NCBI GenBank assembly: GCA_018062585.1
Contig: JAGORY010000003.1
Span: forward strand, 1-9,847
Reading direction: 5' to 3'
Source of the DNA: Candidatus Peribacteraceae bacterium
GTDB lineage: Bacteria > Patescibacteriota > Gracilibacteria > Peribacterales > Peribacteraceae
DNA length: 9,847 nucleotides
Shown here: positions 1 through 6,569 of the stretch, piece after piece
Layout of the letters: the number at the start of each line of letters is the position of its first letter
Position numbering within the stretch: position 1 is the first letter of the stretch
The notes under the pieces: generated by a model
What the model was told of the DNA's origin: nothing
Seen by the model: only the letters and a program-made list of their open reading frames with translations
The model's database searches: none
Translations under genes and position numbers: made by a program

Positions 1-12
1 TTTTGCTTTTCT

Positions 13-174
13 CGTGCCCGCCTCACCCCCAGCCCCTCTCCCTTCGCTGAGGCTCGGTAGAGGGGAGCTCTGCTGTGACGACAACGAACTTTGTTCTCTT
101 GATTCCACAGGTTCCTTTCTCCCCCATCGGGAGAGAGGTGGCGCCACAGCGCCGGAGTGAGGCGGGGGGGCACG
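13..174. repeat. MITE-like inverted-repeat element
   Basis: The ends are imperfect inverted repeats: CGTGCCCGCCTCAC at 13-26 matches the complement of GTGAGGCGGGGGGGCACG at 157-174, except for four extra G. Inside are smaller hairpins: CCCCTCT (33-39) with AGAGGGG (59-65), TCTCCC (118-123) with GGGAGA (129-134), and the perfect palindrome GTGGCGCCAC (138-147). No convincing protein is encoded; the only open frame, 75-299, reads across the repeat into folK antisense. The folK stop lies three bases beyond the right end, so the element could also end folK transcription. A non-autonomous mobile or REP-type repeat is the best reading, but only one copy is visible and no target-site duplication was identified, so its mobility is inference. 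Confidence 0.45.
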
Positions 175-176
175 GC

Positions 177-662
177 CTACAATTTTATTCTCGTCTTCTC
201 GCAGTGCTGATCCTTCGTTTCTTTCAGATATGCGCTGAGCTTGCGGTCGAAACCGGGATGCAGCACGTCTCCTGCGCCGAGTTCGACGAGTGGTTCTAGG
301 ACGAAGCGGCGCACGTGGAGCCGGAGGTGGGGGATCGTGAGTGCATCATCGAGCGAGATCTCCTGTCCGTAGAGCAGAAGGTCTAGGTCGATCGTTCGTG
401 GACCGAATTTTTTCGGCGGGTTCTTCTTGAGTTTCTTCTCGATCTTCTGGAGTTTGGCCGCTACTTTTTCGGGGAGCAACGCAGTGTCAAAAACGGCTAC
501 CGCATTGAGAAAATCGGCTTGGTCGATGATGTGCTGTGCTTTGCTCTTGTACACGGACGAGAAGCGAATGCCTGCAAAAGATTTTCGTAGCATGGCGACT
601 GCAGCGCGGAGATTTTTTTCCGGTTCAATGTTCGAGCCGATGCCGAGGTAAACAGTTTCTAT
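177..662 (-). CDS. folK: HPPK (6-hydroxymethyl-dihydropterin pyrophosphokinase), ATA start
   Basis: Transfers pyrophosphate from ATP to 6-hydroxymethyl-7,8-dihydropterin in cytoplasmic folate synthesis. Read from ATA at 662-660 the protein has 161 residues, the usual HPPK length, and begins (M)ETVYLGIGSN, the family's N-terminal strand and GSN pterin loop. Later come FGPRTIDLDLLLYG (about residues 85-98, with the two Mg-binding Asp) and PHLRLHVRRFVLEPL (about 111-125). The usual GR-x-R piece before GPR is replaced by a lysine-rich stretch. No ATG, GTG or TTG occurs in frame before the ATG at 593-591, and starting there would remove the first 23 residues including GSN. ATA overlaps the folB stop as ATAG, which suggests coupled re-initiation. 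A -1 frameshift giving a FolB-FolK fusion, or a sequence error, are alternatives. The function is firm; the start is inferred. Confidence 0.87.
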   Translation of the reverse strand: METVYLGIGSNIEPEKNLRAAVAMLRKSFAGIRFSSVYKSKAQHIIDQADFLNAVAVFDTALLPEKVAAKLQKIEKKLKKNPPKKFGPRTIDLDLLLYGQEISLDDALTIPHLRLHVRRFVLEPLVELGAGDVLHPGFDRKLSAYLKETKDQHCEKTRIKL

Positions 663-1000
663 GGCCGTACAACGGTAACTGAGGCTGATCGAAGTGGAAG
701 ATCGGGTTGTTTCGTCACTGTCACTTTCACGCTCGTCGGCTTATAGTTTGTAAGGATGAGTGATGCGGCATCTTCAGCGAAGCGTTCCACGGTTTTCCGT
801 TCTGTTGCTCCGAGCTTCGTAACGGCTTCTGTCACCGCGGCGTAGTCGATGCCTTTTGTGATGTCATCGGAGGTGCCGATATCCTTGAGCGATCCCAAGA
901 GCTCGATACTGACGAGCAAGCGCTGGGGCTTCGCACGTTCACTGTCCGGAACGCCGATGCGGGTCCAGACCTCGATGTCCTTCAGGAAGATAGAGTCCAT
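659..1000 (-). CDS. folB: Dihydroneopterin aldolase
   Basis: Cleaves 7,8-dihydroneopterin to 6-hydroxymethyl-dihydropterin and glycolaldehyde, the step just before FolK. The 113-residue protein begins MDSIFLKDIEVWTRIGV. It carries the expected conserved residues: Glu21 in SERAKPQ, Tyr53 in IDYAAV, Glu72 in TVERFAE and Lys97 in VTKQPDLP, in line with the known DHNA active site. An in-frame ATG upstream at 1042 would add 14 residues, but these are merely translated heptad repeat, and FolB proteins normally start at about DSIFL, so the ATG at 1000-998 was chosen. No Shine-Dalgarno is seen; the leader is pyrimidine-rich, ending TTCCCCT. The last bases, TAG at 661-659, overlap the folK start. It is probably cotranscribed with secD. 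Confidence 0.92.
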   Translation of the reverse strand: MDSIFLKDIEVWTRIGVPDSERAKPQRLLVSIELLGSLKDIGTSDDITKGIDYAAVTEAVTKLGATERKTVERFAEDAASLILTNYKPTSVKVTVTKQPDLPLRSASVTVVRP

Positions 1001-1002
1001 AG

Positions 1003-1030
1003 GGGAACAGGTTAGAGGTGATAGGTTATA
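1003..1030 (-). repeat. Degenerate heptad repeat array, four units
   Basis: Read on the minus strand from 1030 to 1003, the sequence splits exactly into TATAACC, TATCACC, TCTAACC and TGTTCCC, fitting a consensus near T-a-T-n-a-C-C. It lies directly upstream of the folB start. The first two units match, in reverse orientation, units of the array at 1079-1106, so transcripts across the region could pair AGGTGATAG and GTTATAG on this side with CTATAAC and CTATCACCT on the other, leaving a seven-base bulge. Short heptameric tandem repeats are known between genes in several bacterial groups; their function is unclear. Confidence 0.6.
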
Positions 1031-1062
1031 GGAAAAATTCACGCAATGTCTGCATTTTTCCT
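1030..1062. other. Hairpin between the heptad arrays
   Basis: AGGAAAAAT at 1030-1038 is perfectly complementary to ATTTTTCCT at 1054-1062 (9 bp, 15-base loop). It sits between the two opposed heptad arrays, so the whole segment 1003-1106 is a nested imperfect palindrome in the secD-folB gap. There is no T-run after the stem on either strand, so it is not a standard intrinsic terminator. It might stabilise mRNA or weaken read-through from secD into folB. Confidence 0.5.
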
Positions 1063-1078
1063 GAACATTTCTTTCTAC

Positions 1079-1106
1079 TATAACCTATTCCCTATCACCT
1101 ATACCC
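1079..1106 (+). repeat. Degenerate heptad repeat array overlapping secD end
   Basis: Four contiguous heptamers: TATAACC, TATTCCC, TATCACC and TATACCC. The same consensus occurs on the opposite strand at 1003-1030. The array overlaps the last codons of secD: on the minus strand it encodes the terminal GIGDRE and supplies the TAG stop at 1087-1085, so the repeat has either grown into the gene or replaced its original end. Confidence 0.6.
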
Positions 1107-3514
1107 TTCTTGATGCCGAACAAGTCCAAGCGTTCTGCAAGCGGCGACAGTGCGATCTGGCGGCAGAGCCAGCGCGACACGAGGATGCCGGTGAACAGCG
1201 AGATGAAGATACCGATTGTGAGCGTGATCGCAAAACCGCGGATGATGCTCGTGCCGATCATGAACAGGATGGCGCACGTGATGAGCGTTGAGAGGTTACC
1301 GTCGCGGACGCTGGGCCACGCTTTCTTGAAGCCAGTTTCCACTGCGGTCTTGAAGGTTTTTCCTTTCGTCAGCTCTTCCTTGATGCGCTCGAAAGCGAGG
1401 ACGTTGGCGTCGACTGCCATTCCCATACTGAGGATAATGCCCGCGATACCGGCAAGCGTCAGCACGACGTGCTGGTTGGAGACGAGGAGGAGCGGAAGCT
1501 TGGTGCTGGCCACGAGCAGTACGATGTATGCCACGAGTGCGAGAGATGCGACGACGCCGAGCACGCGATACACAAGGATGAGGAAGAAGCAGAGGATGAT
1601 GAAGCCGACGAGCGCTGCGAAGACGGAGTCCTCAAGAGCGGTAGCTCCGAGAGTGGCTTCTACCGTGCTCTGACCGGAGAGATAGATGGGAGCCGGAATA
1701 GCACCGGTGTTGAGGTCTTGCGCTAGTGTGCGAGCTTCCTCGAACGTTCTGCTACCGGTGATGACAGCCGTACCGCCGGCGATTTCACCTTGGACAGTTG
1801 GTGCGGATACGAGGTCACCTCCGACGAAGATGGCGATGCTCTTACCGATGTTGCGCTTCGTGAGTTCCTGAAAGAGTTCACCGCCTTTCTGATCGAACTG
1901 GATCTGGACGACGGGAATATTGCTGACCGGATCGACCGTTACCGAAGCGGTACGGAAACGCTGACCATTGAGCTCGGTATCTTTCCAGCCCGTTGGCTCC
2001 AGTGAGAAGAAGAGTCCGCGGATGACGATCTGATCTTCATCTTTCGTTACTTCGCCTTTCTCGACCTTATCGATGATGAGGTTGGCAGCAGCAGTGTCGC
2101 TCTTGATGGTGAGGAGTTCATACGTCACCTTCGCACTCGTTTCGATGGCTGCGCTGTCGGCACGGATGATGTGGTAACCGAACGGAGTCTCGACGACACC
2201 AGACATCTGCCCCTGACCGAGCGCGAACGCAGCAGTCTCAAATGGCACCGGCATGAGGCCTGGGCGAATGACCCCGATGGAACCGGCTGCAGCCCTTGAG
2301 GGTCCGTCGGAGTTCTTCGATGCGATCTCAGTGAAGCTTTCGCCGTTATCGAGACGCTTCTTCAGTTCGTCGATGTACGCTTTGGCCTGTTCCTTCGTGC
2401 GTGTGACCGAGGCTTCGGCGCGCTCGGCTCCTTTGTACTGGATGAGGACGTGGCTTGCGGTCATCTCTTTTCCGCCGTCGATGCGACCACCGAGGTAGAT
2501 GATGGCGGTCTGTCCTAGCCCCAAGCTGACCGATTGCTGCGTACCGATGGCCATGGTTTGGAGTGTAGTGCGGAGTTCTGCTGGAGCGGCGTCGAGAGCG
2601 ACGGCGTTCTCAGAATCCACAGTGGCGCCCGGAGTGGTCTTCGCGATTTCGGCGTACGCCTCTTGCGGATCCTGTAGCGGACGCGGGACTGGCTTCTTGG
2701 CTTCGAGGACTTTCGTCAGATAAATGCCTTTGATCTCCACTACTTCCTGCTGACCTTCGGCGTTCGTGCCGATGCTCTGCACACTGGCTTCGCTCTTCAC
2801 CACCGGATCGGCCGGCGTACGGTTCGCGATTGACTCCATTCCTTTCGGAAGCTGCGTTACGAAGAGCGGGCGGCTCTCGAAGTACGAGACGCCGAGCTGA
2901 TTACTCAAGTCCTGTCCGTACACCATGAGGCTGCCCGTACCGTTTGCGATAGCCTGATAGACCTTCTCGGCTTGCGCGCGAATACCGGCCTCGAATCCTT
3001 CCGGCACTCCTGTGAATTCCTCTTTGAATTCAAGCTGAATGGTTTTGCCGACGGTCGCGATACAGCGGTCCACATCGATGACACCGGGACACTCGACGAG
3101 CAAGTGTTTCTCGCTACCGAAGTATGACGGGGTGATGGTTGCTTCGCTGACACCGAGTGAGTTGATTCTTCGTTCAAGAACCGTACGGATAGCTTCCACG
3201 AGGTTTGCATGCTGATCGTTCAACGCTTGGAGTTCCGACTGCTTCAGAAGGATCGCTTGGTTCTCTCCTCCATTATTCTTGAGTTCTTCGATCTCGGCCG
3301 CGATCTCCGCTTTGCGATTCACGATCTCATCCTCAGAAATACGGAAATCGAGCTGCGTGCCTCCAGCGAGGTCGAGGCCCAGATGAAAATCCGGCTTCAG
3401 GAATTCGGGAAGAAACGACTTGTATTGGTCCGGGATGGCGATGACGACACACAGTGCCACCACGATGGCGGTGACGATGGCCCAGAGCGACGAACGTTGT
3501 TCAGAGGAGGACAT
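1085..3514 (-). CDS. secD: SecD with internal parvulin (PpiC-type) domain
   Basis: SecD uses the proton gradient with SecF to pull secreted chains out through SecYEG. Of 809 residues, TM1 is about 10-28, followed by the signature LGLDLAGGTQL (45-55). The P1 base is about 107-175 (VLERRINSLGVSEATI), the P1 head about 500-605 (GWKDTEL, VVQIQFDQKGGELF, GTAVITG). The C-terminal five-helix block is about 628-785, with GMAVDANVLAFERIKEEL (698-715) carrying the conserved Asp. A complete parvulin-type peptidyl-prolyl isomerase domain lies at about 352-455, between base and head, from ASHVLIQY through FTEIASKNSDGPS and FETAAFALGQGQ to FGYHIIRAD. E. coli SecD has about 615 residues, so the insertion explains the extra length. 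The domain would face outside. secF is not adjacent. The start was chosen 15 bases after the lipoprotein stop; no Shine-Dalgarno is present, the spacer being C-rich. Confidence 0.95.
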   Translation of the reverse strand: MSSSEQRSSLWAIVTAIVVALCVVIAIPDQYKSFLPEFLKPDFHLGLDLAGGTQLDFRISEDEIVNRKAEIAAEIEELKNNGGENQAILLKQSELQALNDQHANLVEAIRTVLERRINSLGVSEATITPSYFGSEKHLLVECPGVIDVDRCIATVGKTIQLEFKEEFTGVPEGFEAGIRAQAEKVYQAIANGTGSLMVYGQDLSNQLGVSYFESRPLFVTQLPKGMESIANRTPADPVVKSEASVQSIGTNAEGQQEVVEIKGIYLTKVLEAKKPVPRPLQDPQEAYAEIAKTTPGATVDSENAVALDAAPAELRTTLQTMAIGTQQSVSLGLGQTAIIYLGGRIDGGKEMTASHVLIQYKGAERAEASVTRTKEQAKAYIDELKKRLDNGESFTEIASKNSDGPSRAAAGSIGVIRPGLMPVPFETAAFALGQGQMSGVVETPFGYHIIRADSAAIETSAKVTYELLTIKSDTAAANLIIDKVEKGEVTKDEDQIVIRGLFFSLEPTGWKDTELNGQRFRTASVTVDPVSNIPVVQIQFDQKGGELFQELTKRNIGKSIAIFVGGDLVSAPTVQGEIAGGTAVITGSRTFEEARTLAQDLNTGAIPAPIYLSGQSTVEATLGATALEDSVFAALVGFIILCFFLILVYRVLGVVASLALVAYIVLLVASTKLPLLLVSNQHVVLTLAGIAGIILSMGMAVDANVLAFERIKEELTKGKTFKTAVETGFKKAWPSVRDGNLSTLITCAILFMIGTSIIRGFAITLTIGIFISLFTGILVSRWLCRQIALSPLAERLDLFGIKKGIGDRE

Positions 3515-3529
3515 GATGGGGGAGGGGGA

Positions 3530-4195
3530 TTACTGAGTCTTGGTGAAAATGGCGTGGAGTCCGACATTAACGTCGTCGGCGAAAATCTGTGCGACGCGTT
3601 CGGAAGGAATGCCGCTGATGATGATGTTCGCAGCGACTTCGTCAGTCGTGATCATCATCCTCGAGACAAGGAGATCGCGGACGAAAATACCAACACTCTT
3701 GCCCTGATTACCTTGGAAGGCGGTGGCGAGTAGCGCGCGACCCTGTTCATTGAACTGCAGTTCGACGCCGATTTCTTGCGTATCGGGGTTTGCGATGGGG
3801 ATGACCCACAGCAGCATCGATCCATCGACGCCGGTGGGGAGCCAGTTCGTCTCGTCTTCCAGCATCTCGGGGAGCTTCGGTCCTTCCAGGCGAATATCGA
3901 AAGTGAATGGCTCGCTCAGAATACGATCAGCGGTGGCGGCACCCGCTGTATCCGGCACCTTGAGTGTCATGACGGCGGAACCGCTACCCGAAGGCAGTAC
4001 GGTGACGACAGCATTGCGTACGTCGGCTCCGGCGAGTCTACGTGTCATGACGCGCTCGCTCGCTTCGAAGACTGCGAATGATTGTCCGTCACCCGCAATG
4101 TTCGATGTGACCGAATATGTGAGTGTCATCGGCCCCGCGCAGCCCGCAAGGGCAACGAAGAGAGCAGTCAGGCCGATATGGCGTCGGAAGTTCAT
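3530..4195 (-). CDS. Lipoprotein resembling a free SecD P1 ectodomain
   Basis: The N-terminus has a basic start (MNFRR), a hydrophobic core and the lipobox LAGC, with Cys19 as the likely lipidated residue. The mature 203 residues have no membrane helix. Residues about 48-106 follow the SecD P1 base order (RVMTRRLAGADVRNAVVTV, then VMTLKVPD, then FTFDIRLEG), against RTVLERRINSLGVSEATIT, LLVECPG and IQLEFKEEF of the neighbouring SecD. Residues about 143-212 follow the P1 head: VELQFNEQGRALLATAFQ, GKSVGIFVRDLLVS and ERVAQIFADDVNVG against VQIQFDQKGGELFQEL, GKSIAIFVGGDLVS and EEARTLAQDLNTG. It lacks the parvulin insertion and all transmembrane helices. It is encoded 15 bases before secD, so coexpression and a joint role at the translocon exit are likely. 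This homology is my reading by eye; the function is inferred. Confidence 0.8.
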   Translation of the reverse strand: MNFRRHIGLTALFVALAGCAGPMTLTYSVTSNIAGDGQSFAVFEASERVMTRRLAGADVRNAVVTVLPSGSGSAVMTLKVPDTAGAATADRILSEPFTFDIRLEGPKLPEMLEDETNWLPTGVDGSMLLWVIPIANPDTQEIGVELQFNEQGRALLATAFQGNQGKSVGIFVRDLLVSRMMITTDEVAANIIISGIPSERVAQIFADDVNVGLHAIFTKTQ

Positions 4196-4250
4196 GCGCG
4201 GCCAAGTGTAACCCTTTTGTCATGGAAGGGAAACCGCTCCCACGCACTCC

Positions 4251-5225
4251 TTATTCATGCTTCAGATGCAGTACGGTGCCCGCCCGCAGCATTTTATCGG
4301 TGAGATCGATGCCCGAGAGCGAGCATCCGGTATCGATGATGCAACGCGTGAGCACGCAGTCCTGGATATCAGTGTTTCCAAAGACAATGCAGTCCATGAG
4401 TTCTGAGGACGTGATCGTCGTTGTGGGACCCAAGTCCACCGCACCTTTGAGCTGGGAATCCGGACTGAATGATGCCGAGGAATGAGCGACAGTTTTTTCT
4501 CCCACGAACTCGCGATGCAGCGACATGTATGCGTCGAACGATCCGATATCTTTCCACAATTCCTTGAAGATGAAGCAGTCGACTGCGATACCACGACGCA
4601 GGAATTCCTCAAAGACGCCGCCGACGTTATCCGGATGCGCGGCCGCGTGTTCGGTGAGGACAGGCAGAGCCGAGCGAGGTAGCACCCACCAACCGGTCGA
4701 GACGACTGTGGATTTGGGATGTGCCGGTTTTTCCTCGAATGATGTGACGGTCTGGAGCACGGACCCCGCCTCCTCCTTTGTAATGATCGTGCCAAAGGCT
4801 CGCGCGGCATCTGAGTCGCCAATGTCGTGACCAGCTACCAGCGGTTTGCCTCGAAAGAGTTTGAGAAACGCCGACATGTCGCAGTTCGCGAAATTATCAC
4901 CAGCAAGGAGGAGCACATCATCATCGATCTTCTCTTCGCGGATCCACCGTGCAATGGCACCGAGTGCGCCGAGCTTCTGGTCTTCATGTCCGGCATCCTC
5001 GATGGAGATCGTCACATTGTCGCGCTGCACCGATTTTTTCCACGCATGGAAATCGTCGGCGAATGTAGCATTGGTGCTGACGGTAACCTGAAGATCCGCA
5101 GGAACCGCTTCGATGGCGTAGGTCAGGAGTGGCTTTCCGGCAAGCGGCAGGAGCGGCTTGGCTCTGCGCTCGGTGAGCGGCCACAGACGAGTCGCGAATC
5201 CGCCTGCTAAAATAAATGCTTGCAT
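4251..5225 (-). CDS. Sugar-1-phosphate nucleotidyltransferase
   Basis: Probably joins a nucleoside triphosphate and a sugar 1-phosphate to make an activated sugar for surface polysaccharide. The 324-residue protein opens with the family's nucleotide-binding loop, AGGFATRLWPLTERRAKPLLP (spanning 7-27). LLAGDN (106-111) gives the metal-binding Asp, FEEKP (163-167) and GWWVLP (178-183) the sugar site, and WKDIGSFDAY (224-233) the second metal or sugar Asp region. Residues about 248-323 have spaced short hydrophobic strands typical of a left-handed beta-helix tail. Sugar and base specificity cannot be told; the fold covers RmlA-, GalU- and mannose-type enzymes. The start ATG has GGTGG about 6 bases upstream, one of the few Shine-Dalgarno-like sites here. 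The gene follows the truncated glycosylphosphotransferase by 20 bases. Confidence 0.85.
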   Translation of the reverse strand: MQAFILAGGFATRLWPLTERRAKPLLPLAGKPLLTYAIEAVPADLQVTVSTNATFADDFHAWKKSVQRDNVTISIEDAGHEDQKLGALGAIARWIREEKIDDDVLLLAGDNFANCDMSAFLKLFRGKPLVAGHDIGDSDAARAFGTIITKEEAGSVLQTVTSFEEKPAHPKSTVVSTGWWVLPRSALPVLTEHAAAHPDNVGGVFEEFLRRGIAVDCFIFKELWKDIGSFDAYMSLHREFVGEKTVAHSSASFSPDSQLKGAVDLGPTTTITSSELMDCIVFGNTDIQDCVLTRCIIDTGCSLSGIDLTDKMLRAGTVLHLKHE

Positions 5226-5245
5226 GTGCTACCACCATGCTAGCT

Positions 5246-6019
5246 CTAACTCCTTGCCGCGACCATTGCTTGACCTTCGAGTGCGATCACTTCTTCTTTT
5301 CCTCCGACGACGCCGAGTAAGGATGGCAGGAGCAAGTATGTCATCTTGTGCTGGCGGCAGACGCTCATGAGATTGATTGTGTGTTCCAGATTGCTGCAGT
5401 GAATGAGATGTGTGGGCTTCAGTGACTTGATAGCATCTTCGAGCTTATTGAGTTTGCCGAGCACCGGCACACCGCGGACGTCGGTCTTACTTGTACCTTG
5501 CGCCTCCAGAATGGCGACCGGCTTGAGCGGCGATTGGCGTTCCTCCAGCAGTTCGATCAATCTTTCGGCTTCACGGTTGAGGCCGATGATGAGCACCGGA
5601 TAGGCTGGCGGGTTACGACGGAGAACTCTTCGTTGCCATGTATCAAAAGCCAGATGCCAGACGACCGTGAGCACGAGGTTGATGGCGCCCGCGTACACGA
5701 GCAGAAGACGACTGAAGAAGTCTAGATAGAGGAAGTAGTACGTGAGTGTGAAGAGTGCGGACGCGAGCACACACGCAAAGAGAATGTGCATGAGATTTTT
5801 CCTGTCCGACTGAATGCGTGTCAGACGGAAGATACCGAGCTCAAGCATCGCAGCGATCCAGAATGGCGAGACAATGAGCACCGTCTGCATGTAGAGATCG
5901 AGCGGGAAGTCCGTGGAGACGATGAACCCAACCCGAAGGAAATACGCCACTACATACGCACCGATGAACAGAGCAATGTCCGTCGCGAGCCAGCAGAGAA
6001 GAAGAAGCGTGCGGCGCAT
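5246..6019 (-). CDS. N-terminal half of a polyprenyl glycosylphosphotransferase
   Basis: The 257-residue protein has four predicted membrane helices (about 5-28, 46-64, 77-97 and 104-124), followed by a soluble Rossmann-like domain from about 140: PVLIIGLNREAERLIELLEE, GVPVLGKL (183-190), then LLPSLLGVVGG (230-240). This is the layout of the N-terminal part of WbaP/WcaJ-type enzymes (four helices plus a CoA-binding-like domain). In full-length enzymes a re-entrant helix and catalytic sugar-phosphate transferase domain follow; here the frame stops at TAG right at that boundary and only 20 bases separate it from the next gene. The protein therefore cannot transfer sugar phosphate by itself. It may regulate or scaffold a separately encoded catalytic subunit, or be a decayed gene. 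Its reading frame is intact. Confidence 0.75.
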   Translation of the reverse strand: MRRTLLLLCWLATDIALFIGAYVVAYFLRVGFIVSTDFPLDLYMQTVLIVSPFWIAAMLELGIFRLTRIQSDRKNLMHILFACVLASALFTLTYYFLYLDFFSRLLLVYAGAINLVLTVVWHLAFDTWQRRVLRRNPPAYPVLIIGLNREAERLIELLEERQSPLKPVAILEAQGTSKTDVRGVPVLGKLNKLEDAIKSLKPTHLIHCSNLEHTINLMSVCRQHKMTYLLLPSLLGVVGGKEEVIALEGQAMVAARS

Positions 6020-6031
6020 GGCGACAGGGTA

Positions 6032-6523
6032 TCATACGTGACCTGTTTCCAGCGCCTTTTCGACTGCTCTTAGCAATTTCAGTCGCAGAGGGTCGGCAGT
6101 CGTTTTCATGAGTTTGATAAAACTGTCTTCGATTGGCTTTGCGTTTATGTTTGCCTCCCGTATATCTGGTATTAATTCATCTGATCCATCACCGGTCCGC
6201 GCAATGCGCATATCTCTATCGAGTACGATAGTTTCTTCCGCCAGTGCAACTGCTGCTGGAATGTCATCCTTCATATTCAGCAGCTCAAGGGCTCCACGTA
6301 CATTGCCATCTAGCATATCGATGATATCGTTAAGTACATGAGGGCACCCAAAATGTTTCGCGCTACATTCTGGGATGTACTCCATACCTTCTGTTTCCAC
6401 CCCATTTTCATCTCGATAGACGTCTTCGTGCCCCATCGGTTTTCCGGGACACTGGCATGGCCTTTGGAGCACCGTGTGGAGCTCTTCAAGTTGTTGCCGT
6501 TCCTGGTCATCAATGGGTCGCAT
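6032..6523 (-). CDS. Cys/His-rich protein, tandem paralog B
   Basis: No known family recognised. The 163-residue protein is clearly related to the gene just upstream. Shared landmarks are LEELHTVLQRP (12-22), CPGKPMGHEDVYRDENG (25-41), ECSAKHFGCPH (52-62) and LDRDMRIARTG (101-111). Cys25, His32, Cys53, His57, Cys60 and His62 could bind a metal such as zinc. The second half is charged, probably helical, with no signal peptide or membrane helix. An upstream in-frame ATG at 6616 would add 31 residues and overlap the previous gene by 47 bases; the ATG at 6523 was chosen because it places the shared LEELH segment at the same distance from the start as in the paralog. No Shine-Dalgarno is visible. 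Stop is TGA. The DNA is AT-richer than secD. Confidence 0.7.
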   Translation of the reverse strand: MRPIDDQERQQLEELHTVLQRPCQCPGKPMGHEDVYRDENGVETEGMEYIPECSAKHFGCPHVLNDIIDMLDGNVRGALELLNMKDDIPAAVALAEETIVLDRDMRIARTGDGSDELIPDIREANINAKPIEDSFIKLMKTTADPLRLKLLRAVEKALETGHV

Positions 6524-6569
6524 AGTTTGTGGAATAGAATGCAGGTTATACGTAACCCGTTTCCTGCGT

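Noticed and set aside
1001..1042. N-terminal extension of FolB from the ATG at 1042
   Set aside because: The added residues are translated heptad repeat, and the family begins at the later ATG.
1030..1062. Intrinsic terminator between secD and folB
   Set aside because: The stem is AT-rich and no T-run follows it on either strand.
1003..1106. CRISPR array
   Set aside because: The repeat unit is only 7 bp, without spacers, and no cas gene is nearby.
1110..1673. Plus-strand open frame of 187 codons
   Set aside because: Antisense to the conserved SecD membrane domain; the translation is not protein-like.
4196..4250. Internal promoter before the lipoprotein gene
   Set aside because: TACACT could be a -10, but the bases 17 upstream match TTGACA poorly; the 55-base gap also shows only 4-5 bp stems.
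5226..5245. Frameshift separating a catalytic domain from the truncated glycosylphosphotransferase
   Set aside because: The next reading frame begins 20 bases later and is an unrelated nucleotidyltransferase, so no remnant of the catalytic domain remains.
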